Shown here: positions 25,478-35,757 of the stretch, in pieces | Numbering within the stretch: the first letter of the stretch is position 1 | Layout of the letters: every line of letters starts with the position of its first letter | NCBI RefSeq assembly: GCF_029168335.1 | Contig: NZ_JARGYC010000007.1 | Location: forward strand, 37,287 to 101,286 | DNA: 64,000 bases | DNA from: Psychromarinibacter sediminicola | GTDB lineage: Bacteria > Pseudomonadota > Alphaproteobacteria > Rhodobacterales > Rhodobacteraceae | Direction of reading: 5' to 3' | Translations under genes and position numbers: made by a program | The notes under the pieces: generated by a model | What the model saw: only the letters and a program-made list of their open reading frames with translations | Database searches by the model: none | Told to the model about the DNA's origin: nothing

Positions 25478-26089
25478 ATGCAGACTATCACGTTCGACTT
25501 GTCTTCCCTGCACGAGCACGGCCCGGCCTACTTCCAGTACCTGGCCCTGCGAAAACGGTTCTTCGTGGATACCCTGAAGTGGGATATCCCGCATAACGAC
25601 CAATACGAGATGGACCAGTACGACAACCCGACGGCCTGGTACTCGTTGTGCGTTCGCGACGGCGAGGTCATCGGCGGCACGCGGGTGATGCCCACCACAT
25701 CGCGCTGGGGCAAGCATACCTACATGCTGCGCGATGCCCGCGAAGGCACGCTGGACTCGATCCCGCGCGAGGCGATGCCGGCCGACATCGTGTCTCCCTT
25801 CGTCTGGGAGATGACGCGGCTGGTTATCTCGCCGGATCTGAAAACCCAGGAGGCGCGGTCCGCCTGCCTTCAGGCGATCGGCAACGGGCTGTACGACATC
25901 GCGGCCGCGCAAGGCGTGTCGGAGTATATGGGGATCTCGGCCGTCGCGCTGATCCGCGTGCTGCGGCAGCTGGGCTTCCCGCTGGAGCGCGCCGGCGAGC
26001 CGTATCACGACCCGTCCGACCGCCGGAACTATACGGTGATGCGGATGCCGGTGATGTTGCCCGGCCAGCAGCTGATGGCGGCCGAGTGA
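25478..26089 (+). CDS. Acyl-homoserine lactone synthase (LuxI family)
   Basis: 203 residues. LuxI enzymes make acyl-homoserine lactones from S-adenosylmethionine and acyl-ACP. The family invariants are present: Arg25, Phe29, Trp35, Asp46, Asp49, Arg69, Glu111 and Arg114 (EMTRL). The acyl length cannot be read from sequence. It follows luxR in the same direction after 111 bases holding a candidate operator and an RBS-occluding hairpin. Confidence 0.93.
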   Translation: MQTITFDLSSLHEHGPAYFQYLALRKRFFVDTLKWDIPHNDQYEMDQYDNPTAWYSLCVRDGEVIGGTRVMPTTSRWGKHTYMLRDAREGTLDSIPREAMPADIVSPFVWEMTRLVISPDLKTQEARSACLQAIGNGLYDIAAAQGVSEYMGISAVALIRVLRQLGFPLERAGEPYHDPSDRRNYTVMRMPVMLPGQQLMAAE

Positions 26090-26100
26090 TCGCGCGACAC

Positions 26101-26141
26101 GCCGGGGGGCCGATCCAGCATGGGACGATCCGGCCCCCGGC
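26101..26141 (+). terminator. Stem-loop after luxI, possible terminator
   Basis: 15-base arms (26101-26115 and 26127-26141), 13 of 15 paired, beginning 11 bases after the luxI stop. No T-tract follows, so it may need Rho or act as a 3' stabiliser. Confidence 0.45.
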
Positions 26142-26268
26142 GCCGTCCGGCCGACCGCGCCGCGCCTGTCGCGCCCGGGGTCACTCGGCGGCGCGACAGG
26201 CCGTGGCGCGCGCGTAAGGTGTAGATCGGGTCGGCCTCGGCCCCGCCGCGCGACCGCGGGGTCACAGG

Positions 26269-27912
26269 TCAGACCAGCCGCGACATGTCCTTCGCCGCCC
26301 GCACGAAATCGGCGAAGAGCGGGTGCGGCGCGAAGGGCTTCGATTTCAGCTCCGGGTGGAACTGCACGCCGATGAACCACGGGTGGTCGGTCCATTCCAC
26401 GATCTCCGGCAAGCGCCCGTCCGGCGACATGCCCGAGAACTTCATGCCCTGGTCCTCCAGCGCCTCGCGGTATTTCACGTCGACCTCGTAGCGGTGCCGG
26501 TGCCGCTCGTCGATGGCGACGTTGCCGTAGATCTCCGCGACCTTCGATCCCTCGGCCAGGGTCGCGTCATAGGCGCCCAGCCGCATCGTGCCGCCCTTGT
26601 CGTCGCCGACCTTGCGGCTCACCTTGCGGTTGCCCTGCACCCATTCCTTCAGGTGATAGACCACCGGCTCGAACCGCTTCTGCCCGGCCTCGTGGTCGAA
26701 TTCCTCCGACCCGGCGGTCTTCAGCCCGGCCAGGTTCCGCGCCGCCTCGATCACCGCCATCTGCATGCCGAGGCAGATCCCGAGATACGGCACCTTGTGC
26801 TCCCGCGCGAACTGGGCGGCGCGGATCTTGCCCTCGGTGCCGCGCTCGCCGAAGCCGCCGGGCACGAGGATCGCGTGATAGGGTTCCAGATGCGGCGTCG
26901 GATCCTCGCGCTCGAAGATCTCCGCGTCGATCCAGTCGGATTTCACCCGCACCCGGTTCGCCATCCCGCCATGGGTCAGCGCCTCGGCGATGGATTTGTA
27001 GGCGTCCTCCAGCTGGGTGTACTTGCCGACGATGGCCACCCGCACCTCGCCCTCGGCGTTGTGCAGCCGGTCCTCCACGTCGATCCAGCGCGACAGGTTC
27101 GGCTTCGGCGCCGGCGCGATCCCGAAGGCGTCCAGCACCGACTGGTCCAGCCCGACGCGGTGATAGGCCATCGGCGCCTCGTAGATCGACTTCAGGTCGT
27201 AGGCCGGGATCACGCTGTCGGGCCGCACGTTGCAGAACAGCGCGATCTTGGCGCGCTCCTTCTCCGGGATCGGCTGCTCGGACCGGCAGACGAGGATATC
27301 CGGCTGCAAGCCGATCGACCGCAGCTCCTTGACCGAGTGCTGCGTCGGCTTGGTCTTCAGCTCGCCCGAGGCCGCGAGGAAGGGCAAGAGCGTCAGGTGC
27401 ATCAGGATGCATTCGCCGCGCGGGCGCTCCTGCCCGAACTGCCGGATCGCTTCGAAGAACGGCAGCCCCTCGATGTCGCCCACCGTGCCGCCGATCTCGC
27501 ACAGCATGAAATCGACCTCGTCCTCGCCGATGGCGATCCAGCGCTTGATCTCGTCGGTGACGTGCGGAATGACCTGGATCGTCTTGCCCAGATAGTCGCC
27601 GCGCCGCTCCTTCTCCAGCACGTTGGAGTAAATCCGCCCCGACGACACGGAATCCGTCGACCGCGCCGCGACGCCGGTGAACCGCTCGTAATGGCCGAGA
27701 TCCAGGTCGGTCTCGGCCCCGTCGTCGGTCACGAAGACCTCGCCATGCTCGAACGGGCTCATCGTGCCGGGGTCGACGTTGAGGTAGGGGTCCAGCTTGC
27801 GCAGCCGCACCGTGAACCCGCGCGCCTGCAACAGCGCCCCCAGCGCGGCCGATGTCAGCCCCTTGCCGAGCGACGAGACGACACCGCCGGTGATGAAGAC
27901 GAAGCGCGCCAT
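26269..27912 (-). CDS. pyrG: CTP synthase
   Basis: 547 residues, the usual size. Makes CTP from UTP, ATP and glutamine. The N-terminal synthase domain begins [17 protein letters not shown]; the C-terminal glutamine amidotransferase domain has GICLGMQ with the nucleophile Cys and a final VQFHPEL with the catalytic His/Glu. The start [10 protein letters not shown] is the family start. Followed upstream on the same strand by secG across 167 bases. Confidence 0.97.
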   Translation of the reverse strand: MARFVFITGGVVSSLGKGLTSAALGALLQARGFTVRLRKLDPYLNVDPGTMSPFEHGEVFVTDDGAETDLDLGHYERFTGVAARSTDSVSSGRIYSNVLEKERRGDYLGKTIQVIPHVTDEIKRWIAIGEDEVDFMLCEIGGTVGDIEGLPFFEAIRQFGQERPRGECILMHLTLLPFLAASGELKTKPTQHSVKELRSIGLQPDILVCRSEQPIPEKERAKIALFCNVRPDSVIPAYDLKSIYEAPMAYHRVGLDQSVLDAFGIAPAPKPNLSRWIDVEDRLHNAEGEVRVAIVGKYTQLEDAYKSIAEALTHGGMANRVRVKSDWIDAEIFEREDPTPHLEPYHAILVPGGFGERGTEGKIRAAQFAREHKVPYLGICLGMQMAVIEAARNLAGLKTAGSEEFDHEAGQKRFEPVVYHLKEWVQGNRKVSRKVGDDKGGTMRLGAYDATLAEGSKVAEIYGNVAIDERHRHRYEVDVKYREALEDQGMKFSGMSPDGRLPEIVEWTDHPWFIGVQFHPELKSKPFAPHPLFADFVRAAKDMSRLV

Positions 27913-28079
27913 GTGCTGGAAACTCCCGTGAAACTGCTCAGATCGGTGCGAGCGCCGCGTCTTTCGAAACGCATACCCACGGGACTAGAAGGATAACCGA
28001 TTCCCGCCGCACGCGCAAGTTCAGCCGCAACATGCTGTAGAGGTCGGCACCGCCGCCTCAAGTCTTTGTGGATGTCGGG

Positions 28080-28442
28080 TCAGTCCGCGCGCGGCGGCGT
28101 CAGCGGTTCCTCGCTCGACGGCGGCAGAAGGCCGTCGCCGCCCGGCAGGGACGGGCCGCTGTCCTCATCGACCGGGGCCTCCTCGCTGCCCAGCCGGTCG
28201 ATGACCGAGCTGTCCTCGGAGGTCCGCGCCGCCACGATGGTCAGGGCGATGGAAGTGCCGATGAAGGCGATGGCCAGCACCCATGTCAGCTTGCCCAGTG
28301 CGGTGGCCGCGCCGCGGGCCGACATCACGCCGCCCCCGCCGCCGCCGATGCCCAGGCCGCCGCCCTCGGACCGCTGCAGCAGCACCACGCCGATCAGGCT
28401 CAGCGCGAGGATCAGGTGGATGACGAGGATCACGTTTTCCAT
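28080..28442 (-). CDS. secG: Preprotein translocase subunit SecG
   Basis: 120 residues from MENVILVIH. Two transmembrane helices (about 2-22 and 50-72) separated by the conserved LLQRSEGGGLGIGGGGGGVMSARGAATALGK loop, typical of SecG, the accessory subunit of the SecYEG channel. The C-terminal 45 residues are acidic, Pro/Ser-rich and extended relative to E. coli SecG. The start at 28442 was chosen over an upstream in-frame start because it begins at the first helix. Confidence 0.93.
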   Translation of the reverse strand: MENVILVIHLILALSLIGVVLLQRSEGGGLGIGGGGGGVMSARGAATALGKLTWVLAIAFIGTSIALTIVAARTSEDSSVIDRLGSEEAPVDEDSGPSLPGGDGLLPPSSEEPLTPPRAD

Positions 28443-28546
28443 GGGTCGGCCTTCGGCGTTTGCGAACGGTGGGTATCTAGAGCCTCGCGCCAGCCCCTGC
28501 AACCCCGCATCGGCGCCCGCGGGCGCGGCGCCGATCACGCGGGTGC

Positions 28547-28945
28547 CTACTCCTCGTCGACATCGTCCATGTCGTACTGTCCCGACAGTCGCCGCCGGAT
28601 GATCGACCAGGACAGCCCCGTGCCCAGCACCAGGCTCAGCGCCACGACGCCGAGCCAGACCATCTGGTCGGGATTGTCCAGCGCCAGCCAGCCGATGTCG
28701 ATCAGCACCCAGACGATCACCGCCACCAGCGCCACGACCAGGATCACCCCGAACGCCCCGATCGACCGCAGCGTCGCGCGGAAGAAGATCACGTAGCCGA
28801 CGAACAGGACCAGCCCGAACAGCACCACCAGGCTAAGCCGGGATTCGTAATTCGCCTCGGCCCAGCGGACATAGTTGTACATGGTCGGGTTGTAGGTCGC
28901 GACGACCAGGACGAAGGCGAACAGCCAGCGGATCAGCAATGCCAT
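28547..28945 (-). CDS. DUF6524-like four-helix membrane protein
   Basis: 132 residues with four predicted transmembrane helices (about 3-18, 38-56, 62-84, 97-114) and an acidic C-terminus (MDDVDEE). The IRWLFAFVLV...NPTMYNYVRWA start and LRSIGAFG loop match a small membrane family conserved in rhodobacteria, DUF6524 by recall. Function unknown. Divergent from purA across 150 bases. Confidence 0.7.
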   Translation of the reverse strand: MALLIRWLFAFVLVVATYNPTMYNYVRWAEANYESRLSLVVLFGLVLFVGYVIFFRATLRSIGAFGVILVVALVAVIVWVLIDIGWLALDNPDQMVWLGVVALSLVLGTGLSWSIIRRRLSGQYDMDDVDEE

Positions 28946-29095
28946 GGGTCAACTCGTTGCGCAGCGGAATGGTTCGCCGATCATTGACCCATCCGGGGCG
29001 CCGCTGTCCAGCCCGCACGCGCCCCGAAATACCGGTTTCCCGCCGCCGCGCCAGCCGTTATAGGGGCCCCGGTTTCTCGTCAGCGGAGCGGATAC

Positions 29096-30391
29096 ATGGC
29101 CAATGTCGTCGTCGTGGGCGCCCAGTGGGGCGACGAGGGGAAGGGCAAGATCGTCGACTGGCTGTCCGAGCGGGCGGACGTGATCTGCCGCTTCCAGGGC
29201 GGGCACAATGCCGGCCACACGCTGGTGATCGACGGCACCACCTACAAGCTGCACGCGCTGCCCTCGGGCGTGGTGCGCGGCGGCAAGCTGTCGGTGATCG
29301 GCAACGGCGTGGTGCTGGACCCCTGGCATCTGGTGGAGGAAATCGAGACGGTCCGCGCCCAGGGCGTCGAGATCACCCGCGACACGCTGATGATCGCGGA
29401 GAACACGCCGCTGATCCTGCCGATCCACGGCGAGCTGGACCGCGCCCGCGAGGAGGCCGCGTCGAAAGGCACCAAGATCGGCACCACCGGCCGCGGCATC
29501 GGCCCGGCCTACGAGGACAAGGTCGGCCGCCGCTCGATCCGCGTGGCGGACCTCGCCGACGAGGCGACGCTGCAGGCCCGCGTCGACCGCGCCCTGCAGC
29601 ACCACGACCCGCTGCGCCGCGGTCTCGGCATCGAGCCGGTCGACCGCGACCGCCTGGTCGACGACCTGCACGAGGTGGCGCCGAAGATCCTCGACTACGC
29701 CGGCCCGGTCTGGAAGGTGCTGAACGAACAGCGCAAGGCGGGCCGCCGCATCCTGTTCGAGGGGGCGCAGGGCGCGCTTCTCGACATCGACTTCGGCACC
29801 TATCCGTTCGTGACGTCGTCGAACGTCATCGCGGGCCAGGCCGCCACCGGCACCGGCATCGGGCCGGGCGGCATCGACTACGTCCTCGGCATCGTCAAGG
29901 CCTACACGACGCGGGTGGGCGAGGGGCCGTTCCCGACGGAACTCCACGACGCTGACGGCCAGCGCCTGGGCGAGCGGGGCCACGAGTTCGGCACCACCAC
30001 CGGGCGCCAGCGCCGCTGCGGCTGGTTCGACGCGGTGCTGGTGCGCCAGACCTGCGCCACCTCCGGCGTGAACGGCATCTCATTGACCAAGCTCGACGTG
30101 CTCGACGGGTTCGACGAGCTGAAGATCTGCACGGGCTACGATCTGGACGGCGAACGCCTCGACTACCTGCCGATCGCGGCCGAGGCGCAGGCCCGCGTCA
30201 CCCCGGTCTACGAGACGATGCCGGGCTGGTCCGGCTCCACCGCCGGGGCGCGCAGCTGGGCCGACCTGCCGGCCGAGGCGATCAAGTATGTCCGCCGCAT
30301 CGAAGAGCTGATCCAGTGCCCGGTGGCGCTGCTGTCCACCTCGCCCGAGCGCGAGGACACCATCCTCGTCACCGACCCGTTCGCCGACTGA
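29096..30391 (+). CDS. purA: Adenylosuccinate synthetase
   Basis: 431 residues. First committed step of AMP synthesis: IMP plus aspartate plus GTP to adenylosuccinate. The GTP loop GDEGKGK is at 12-18, and [16 protein letters not shown] and [13 protein letters not shown] are intact. Length matches the family. The stop overlaps the start of the DUF2842 gene (TGATG). Confidence 0.97.
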   Translation: MANVVVVGAQWGDEGKGKIVDWLSERADVICRFQGGHNAGHTLVIDGTTYKLHALPSGVVRGGKLSVIGNGVVLDPWHLVEEIETVRAQGVEITRDTLMIAENTPLILPIHGELDRAREEAASKGTKIGTTGRGIGPAYEDKVGRRSIRVADLADEATLQARVDRALQHHDPLRRGLGIEPVDRDRLVDDLHEVAPKILDYAGPVWKVLNEQRKAGRRILFEGAQGALLDIDFGTYPFVTSSNVIAGQAATGTGIGPGGIDYVLGIVKAYTTRVGEGPFPTELHDADGQRLGERGHEFGTTTGRQRRCGWFDAVLVRQTCATSGVNGISLTKLDVLDGFDELKICTGYDLDGERLDYLPIAAEAQARVTPVYETMPGWSGSTAGARSWADLPAEAIKYVRRIEELIQCPVALLSTSPEREDTILVTDPFAD

Positions 30392-30609
30392 TGCCGATGT
30401 CCTACAAAGCCCGCCGCCGCTGGTCGCTGGTCATCCTGCTGATCGGCCTGCCGGCCTATATTGCCCTCGCCTGGTACATCACCAGCCTGTTCGACCGGCC
30501 GTCCCTGTGGCTCGAACTCGCGATCTACGTCGTGCTCGGCGTGATCTGGGCGATCCCGCTCAAGGCCGTCTTCAAGGGCGTGGGCCAGGCCGACCCCGAC
30601 GACGACTGA
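30391..30609 (+). CDS. DUF2842 small membrane protein
   Basis: 72 residues with two hydrophobic helices (about 10-30 and 40-58) joined by a short polar turn, and an acidic end. The layout matches DUF2842, a small alphaproteobacterial membrane family without known function. Translationally coupled to purA by a TGATG overlap. Confidence 0.78.
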   Translation: MPMSYKARRRWSLVILLIGLPAYIALAWYITSLFDRPSLWLELAIYVVLGVIWAIPLKAVFKGVGQADPDDD

Positions 30610-30624
30610 CGCGGGGCCGCCCGG

Positions 30625-30662
30625 CCTTTCATCTTGGCCCAAATACGCCCGCCGGAGGCGTC
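30625..30662 (+). repeat. CTTCTTCT/ATAC repeat, copy 4 (divergent)
   Basis: CTTTCATCTTGGCCCAAATAC followed by GCCCGCCGGAGGC, starting 16 bases after the DUF2842 stop. It is the most diverged copy in the 5' half but keeps the AAATAC block and the GCCGGAGGC tail. Confidence 0.55.
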
Positions 30663-30757
30663 CCGGCCGGGCAACCGGCGCACCGTGCAAGTGATGCGTC
30701 GCCCCGCCACGCGCGGAGATCGCTTGCGCGGCAGCGCTCCTTCGGATCACGCGCCCG

Positions 30758-30792
30758 CAAAGATAAAGGGCGGAGCGATGCACGCTCCGCCC
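30758..30792 (-). terminator. Intrinsic terminator for the acidic repeat protein gene
   Basis: A perfect 10-bp stem, GGGCGGAGCG/CGCTCCGCCC with a five-base loop, followed on the reverse strand by a T-rich run (TTTATCTTTG). It lies 44 bases past the stop of the large acidic protein gene. Confidence 0.75.
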
Positions 30793-30835
30793 GGATCGTC
30801 TGTAGGATCGCCGATGCGCCTTCGGGGCAGGCCGG

Positions 30836-33800
30836 TCAGCCGGCCGCGGACTGTTTGCCGGCCTCGGCGAACCGGCTGGTCGGCGCGATGGTGAAGCGGC
30901 CGCGTTCCACGCGCAGGATGCGGGCCTCGCGCAGCAGCACGCCGAAGGCGCGCAGGCCTTCTTCGCGGCTGAAGGCGCCCTCGGGCAGGTGGCGCGCCAC
31001 CCGGCCCATGATCTGCGGGCGCGTGTTCGAGGGCTCGCCCTCGACCGCGCTGGCATAGGCGGCCGACGCCTCCAGCAGTTCCTGCAGCCCGTCGGGCGCG
31101 GTCTGGTCCACGAAGCGGCGGAACCGGTCGTCGGCGCCCAGCGCGGCCGCTTCGGGGGCGGCGGTGGCCGTGGCGTCCAGGTCCTCGCTGCGGATGCGGC
31201 GCGGACGGACCGGGGCGCCGTCGGGCGAGGGGCGGTCGATGCGCTGCTCGGAGACCAGCATCAGCGGCGCCATCGGGCGCTTGTGGCGCCGCGGGCGGTC
31301 GGTATCGCGCGCCGCCGCCGTCATCTCCGCCCGGCGCGCGGCGGGCGAGGGCCTGGCGGCCGGCGCCTCGTCTTCGGTCTCGGCCCCGGTGTCTTCCGCG
31401 TCCCGCTCCGCCGCGTCCGGCGCGGTATCGGTGCGCGCGGTTTCGGGCAGTTCCAGCGGCGCGGCGGCCGCCTCCTCCGCGTCGTCGTCGCTGCGGACGG
31501 CGCTGGCGAGGTCGTCGCGGTACTGGCTCAGTGCCTTTTCGGCCTCGGCGTCGCGCCGCCCGGCCGCGGCGTTGCCATCGGCGCGGACCGCGGCGACAGC
31601 CGCCTTCAGATGTGCGATGGCAGAGCGGCGCCGCGTGTTCTCGCTGGTGCGCAGCTCGCTGTCGGCCTGGGCCAGCAGCCGGTCTACCGGCACGTCCCGG
31701 TCCTCGCCCTCGCTCCGGCGCCGCACTTCGGCGGCGGCCGCGGCGAGGTCGGCGGCGACGGCCTTGCGGCGGTCTTCGTCCCAGTGCGGCGCGTGCGGCT
31801 CGGTGTCCGCCGCGTCGGTATCCTCGCTATCCGCCGCGTCGGAGAACTCGAACCGCGGGCCCTGATCGGCGGCGTCGTCCGCGTCATCGTCATCGCGGCC
31901 GGCCTGCATCAGCTCCTCGATCAGATCGGCCTCGTCCTCCGGGCTGAGGCCCGTCTCGCCCAGCGCGGCGCGGATTTCCTCGCGGTCCGGCAGGCCGGCC
32001 CCGGCCTCCTCAGCTGCGTCCGGCTCGGCCTGCTCTTCGGTCTCGACGCCTTCCGCGGCGGTCTCGGTCTCGGCGGTCTCCGCAGTGGCGGCCTCGGCGT
32101 CTTCCAACTCCGAGATGTCGATCTCTTCGGAAACCTCGGCCTGGGCGCTGACCTCGACCTCCGGCTCGGCGTCGTCTTCCGGGCTTTCGACGAAGCGGGC
32201 GTCGAATTCCTCGCGCGACATCTTCACCACCCGGACCCGGGCGCGCTGCGTGTCGGAGGTGTCCGCGGTGTCGCCGGCGGCGTCGGGGTCGACCCGGTCC
32301 GCCTCGGTCAGCGACAGGGGCGGCAGCCGGTCATCGTCCTTCGCCGCGCCGCCCCCGAGGATTTCCGTCAGGTCGAGTTCGATCTCGGCGATCTCGTCGT
32401 CGGCCTCGTCCTCGTACTCGTCTTCAGCGGAGGTTTGCGGCACGGCCGGGTGTCGGGACTCGCGGGAGTCGGACGCCTCGGCCTGGGCCTCGTCCTCCGT
32501 CGCGTCGGCGACGACCTCCGCCGCGTCCGCGTCCGCGTCCACGGCCTCTTCGGCCTCGGCCAGTTCCACGGCGTCGGCCTCGATCTCGTCCTCCGTCGCG
32601 TCGGCGGCGCTTTCCGCCTCGCCCGTAACCGCGGCCTCTTCCTCGGCGACAGCCTCGGCCTCGTCCTCCGTCCCGTCGGCGGCGGTCTCCGCCGCGTCCA
32701 TGTCCGCGGCCTCTTCGACCTCGGCCAGTTCCGCGGTGACAGCCTCGGCTTCGGCCTCGTCCTCCGTCACATCGGCGGCGGTTTCTGCCTCTTCGGCCTC
32801 CGCGACCTCTTCGACCTCGACCGGTTCCTCGGCGACGGCCTCGACCTGTACCTCGTCTTCCGCGACACCCGACGCGACCTCGGTCACCTCAGCCGTCTCA
32901 GCCTCCTCGGCCACGACCGGCTCCGGCTCCTCGTCTTCCGCGCTGTCGGCCCCGGCGGTCTCCGCCTCGGCGTCGACGGTCTCCGCCTCGTCCCATGCGA
33001 TATCGGTCACCTGCGGCTCGACCGCGTCCTCGGCGACAGGCGTGTCGGCGTCCCGCTCGGGCGCCGCCTGTTCGGCCTCGTCGCTGCCTTGCAGGAAGGC
33101 CGAGATGTCCAGGCTTTCCGGCGCGGCGGCCTCGGGGTCGTCCTCGGCCTCGGTCGCCTCGTCCTCGGGCATCGCCAGCGCGTCGCGCGGCTCTTCCGTC
33201 TCGGCCAGATCCTCTTCGACGACCTCGGGTTCGAAGTCGGCGGGGCCGGCCTCGGCGGCGGTCACGGCGTCGAGCATGCCCTCGTCGTCGGCCTCCGTGC
33301 TCTCGGCCTCGCTCTCGGCCTGCGGCGCCTCCTCGGGCGCGTTATCCTCGGCGAGAAATCCCTCGGGGGCGGGCTGCGGCTCGGGGCTTTCGTCCTCGGC
33401 GAATGTCGAGGCGAGCTGCGGTTCGGTCTGGGCGCGGGCGACGGCCGCGCGGATCCGGCGGAGCTTTTCGGCGACGGTCTCGGCCGCGGCGTCGGTGCCG
33501 GCGGGCACCGGCTCAGGGGCCGGCTGACGGCGCGGCGCCGGCTCCGGGTCCGGCTGCGGGGCGGGCGTGCGGGGTGCGGCGCTGTCGCCGGAGGGTGCGC
33601 GGTTCGGGGCGCGATCCGGGGCGCGGGCCGGGGCGGGGCGCGACGGGGCCGCCGGCGGCTCGGGCATGGCGGGGCCGGCCTCGTCATCGAGGGGGCGCAG
33701 CAGGATCCCGTTCTTCTGAACCTTCGCCTCCACCCGGCGGCGGATTTCCTTTTCGGCGATGCGGTGCAGCATCTCGGCATCGGGCTGCGGCGGTTCGGCC

Positions 33801-33940
33801 CCGAAATATCGGTCGTCCGCCGCAAGGTCCCGGAAATACTCCGCGATCGACTTCATGGTCGAGAAGGGCTCGTCGAACCCCTCGAGCGTGCATGAGAACG
33901 TCCCGTAGGACACCGTCAGAATTTTACTGGCGTTAACCAT
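30836..33940 (-). CDS. Large acidic repeat protein, conserved rhodobacterial N-terminus
   Basis: 1,034 residues from MVNASKIL; a TTG 36 bases upstream is an alternative. Three parts: a conserved N-terminal domain (about 1-75: [42 protein letters not shown]), a very long acidic Ala/Glu/Asp region (about 80-780) with degenerate repeats marked by the block T-E-D-E, and a basic C-terminal domain (about 870-1034, [39 protein letters not shown]) that looks folded. No signal peptide or membrane span. Function unknown; the middle is probably disordered. Divergent from the thiamine pyrophosphokinase gene. Confidence 0.8.
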   Translation of the reverse strand: MVNASKILTVSYGTFSCTLEGFDEPFSTMKSIAEYFRDLAADDRYFGAEPPQPDAEMLHRIAEKEIRRRVEAKVQKNGILLRPLDDEAGPAMPEPPAAPSRPAPARAPDRAPNRAPSGDSAAPRTPAPQPDPEPAPRRQPAPEPVPAGTDAAAETVAEKLRRIRAAVARAQTEPQLASTFAEDESPEPQPAPEGFLAEDNAPEEAPQAESEAESTEADDEGMLDAVTAAEAGPADFEPEVVEEDLAETEEPRDALAMPEDEATEAEDDPEAAAPESLDISAFLQGSDEAEQAAPERDADTPVAEDAVEPQVTDIAWDEAETVDAEAETAGADSAEDEEPEPVVAEEAETAEVTEVASGVAEDEVQVEAVAEEPVEVEEVAEAEEAETAADVTEDEAEAEAVTAELAEVEEAADMDAAETAADGTEDEAEAVAEEEAAVTGEAESAADATEDEIEADAVELAEAEEAVDADADAAEVVADATEDEAQAEASDSRESRHPAVPQTSAEDEYEDEADDEIAEIELDLTEILGGGAAKDDDRLPPLSLTEADRVDPDAAGDTADTSDTQRARVRVVKMSREEFDARFVESPEDDAEPEVEVSAQAEVSEEIDISELEDAEAATAETAETETAAEGVETEEQAEPDAAEEAGAGLPDREEIRAALGETGLSPEDEADLIEELMQAGRDDDDADDAADQGPRFEFSDAADSEDTDAADTEPHAPHWDEDRRKAVAADLAAAAAEVRRRSEGEDRDVPVDRLLAQADSELRTSENTRRRSAIAHLKAAVAAVRADGNAAAGRRDAEAEKALSQYRDDLASAVRSDDDAEEAAAAPLELPETARTDTAPDAAERDAEDTGAETEDEAPAARPSPAARRAEMTAAARDTDRPRRHKRPMAPLMLVSEQRIDRPSPDGAPVRPRRIRSEDLDATATAAPEAAALGADDRFRRFVDQTAPDGLQELLEASAAYASAVEGEPSNTRPQIMGRVARHLPEGAFSREEGLRAFGVLLREARILRVERGRFTIAPTSRFAEAGKQSAAG

Positions 33941-34054
33941 TATATCGTCGCTTTCTCCCCCGATCCAGCGAGGCAACGTTTACCATCTGGTGGTTCCGGA
34001 TTCGGAACGGAACAGAGGTTATTGCGGTATTTTTTCCAGGCCAGATTGTGACGA

Positions 34055-34753
34055 ATGCCCGAATATCTCATTAATATCGGCATGACTGCCGCATTTGTCC
34101 AATCACAGGCTCCGGTCACGCTGCTCGGTGGCGCGCCGGTGGAAACAAAACGCCTGCGCGAAGCGCTGGCGCTGGCGCCGGTGCTGGTGGCCGCCGACAG
34201 CGGCGCCGACCGGGCGCTGGCCGTCGGGCTGACGCCGCGCGCGGTGATCGGCGACTTGGACTCGGTCACGGACGAGACGCGCAGCCGGCTGGATCCGGCC
34301 ACCGTCTGCGAGATCGCCGAGCAGGACAGCACCGATTTTCACAAGGCGCTGAGCAACATAGAGGCGCCCCTGGTGCTGGCGCTGGGCTTCACCGGCGCGC
34401 GCACCGATCACGAGCTGGCCGCGTTCAACGTGCTCGCCCGCCGGCCGGGCGGCGCGGTCATCGTGCTGGGGGCCGAGGACCTCGCCTTTCACGCGCCGCC
34501 GCAGGTCGCGCTGGACCTGCCGGTGGGCACACGGGTCTCGCTGTTCCCGATGGCGCCGGTCACCGGCGAGAGCACGGGGCTGCGCTGGCCGATCGCGGGG
34601 CTCGACTTCGCCCCCGACGGCCGGGTCGGCACCTCGAACGAATCGACCGGCCCGGTGCGGCTGAGCTTCCATGGCCCCGGGATGCTGGTGATCCTGCCGC
34701 GGGCGCATCTCACACCGGCGGTCCGGGCGCTTTCACCCGCGCCGCCCGGCTGA
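34055..34753 (+). CDS. Thiamine diphosphokinase
   Basis: 232 residues; Met at 34082 is an alternative start. Converts thiamine to thiamine pyrophosphate. The family motifs are present: AADSGADRAL, VIGDLDS, EQDSTDFHKAL and TGARTDHEL. No other thi gene is nearby, which fits a salvage role. Its 3' end overlaps the convergent DMT transporter gene by 44 bases. Confidence 0.85.
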   Translation: MPEYLINIGMTAAFVQSQAPVTLLGGAPVETKRLREALALAPVLVAADSGADRALAVGLTPRAVIGDLDSVTDETRSRLDPATVCEIAEQDSTDFHKALSNIEAPLVLALGFTGARTDHELAAFNVLARRPGGAVIVLGAEDLAFHAPPQVALDLPVGTRVSLFPMAPVTGESTGLRWPIAGLDFAPDGRVGTSNESTGPVRLSFHGPGMLVILPRAHLTPAVRALSPAPPG

Positions 34754-35633
34754 CCCGCTGCTCGCGCAGGATGACGTAGAGCCCGGCGCCCATCGTCACC
34801 GCGATCCCGGCCAGCGCCAGGCCGTTGGGGAAGTCGCGGAAGATCAGCCAGCCGATCAACGTGGCGAAGGGTATCTCCAGATACTGCATCGGTGCGACCG
34901 TGGCGGCGGGGGCGAAGCGCAGCGACCAGGTCATCAGGAGATGCGCGCCGGTGCCCAGAAGCCCCAGCCCCACCAGCAGAACCCAGTCCCAGCGGGTGGG
35001 TGCCGGCGCCGCCGTCAGCGGCCAGTCCCCCATCAGCCCGCTCAGGTCCAACGGCAAAAGGATCGCCGTCGCCATCAGCCCGCTGACCGCCTGCAGCGTC
35101 ACCGGCGCCGCGGCGCGCGCGATGGCGCGGGTCACCAGCATGAACAGCGCGAAGACCACCGCCACCAGCAGCGGCAGCAGCGCCGGCGCCCCCACGGCGG
35201 CAAAGCTCGGCTGCACCACCATCAGCGTGCCGCCGAACCCCACGACGCAGGCGGCCCAGCGGCGCGGGCCGACCTGCTCGCCCAGCACGGCCCAGCCGAG
35301 GATCAGCATCAGGAAGGGCATCACGTAGGCGATGGCGATGGCCTCGGCCACGGGCAGGTGCCGGAGCGCCAGGAACACCAAGGCGATGCCCAGGATGTGC
35401 AGCACCGAGCGCACCGCCGTCAGCGCCAGCACCCGCGGCGAAAGCCGCAGGCTGCCCCCGGTCAGTCAGACCAGCGGCACCAGCACCGCCGCCTGGATCG
35501 CGAAGCGGACCCAGAGCAGCAGGTCCAGCGGCATCACCTCGCCCAGCAGCTTCGCCACCGAATCGCCCAGCGGCGCCAGCAGGCAGAAGCCGACCATCAG
35601 GAGGATGCCGAGAAGGGGACGGTCGGTGCTCAT
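34710..35633 (-). pseudogene. EamA/DMT-family transporter interrupted by an in-frame TGA
   Basis: Reading from ATG at 35633 gives 55 residues (MSTDRPLLGILLMVGFC onward), then TGA at 35468-35466, then 251 more codons in the same frame ending at 34710. Both halves fit one ten-helix DMT permease of about 307 residues: N-terminal helices 1-2, then the remainder. The stop lies in PLV-stop-LTGGS, where relatives have Trp by recall, so a single TGG to TGA change explains it. No frameshift is needed. It is either a recent nonsense mutation, a sequencing error or a readthrough site. A restart at 35432 would give 240 residues lacking the first helices. Confidence 0.8.
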
Positions 35634-35757
35634 CGCGCCACGCTAGGGTTGGGCCGCGGGGGGCGCAATCCGCGGCGGGCCGGGGGCGACGCACCGGCGA
35701 CACCGGACCCGGCCGCAAACGGCGTGCCAGAATGCCTGTGCCAACGGTCGCCGCGCC

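Noticed and set aside
35466..35468. UGA in the DMT transporter read as selenocysteine
   Set aside because: Relatives would have Trp, no selenocysteine-insertion stem-loop is visible after the codon, and DMT transporters are not selenoproteins.
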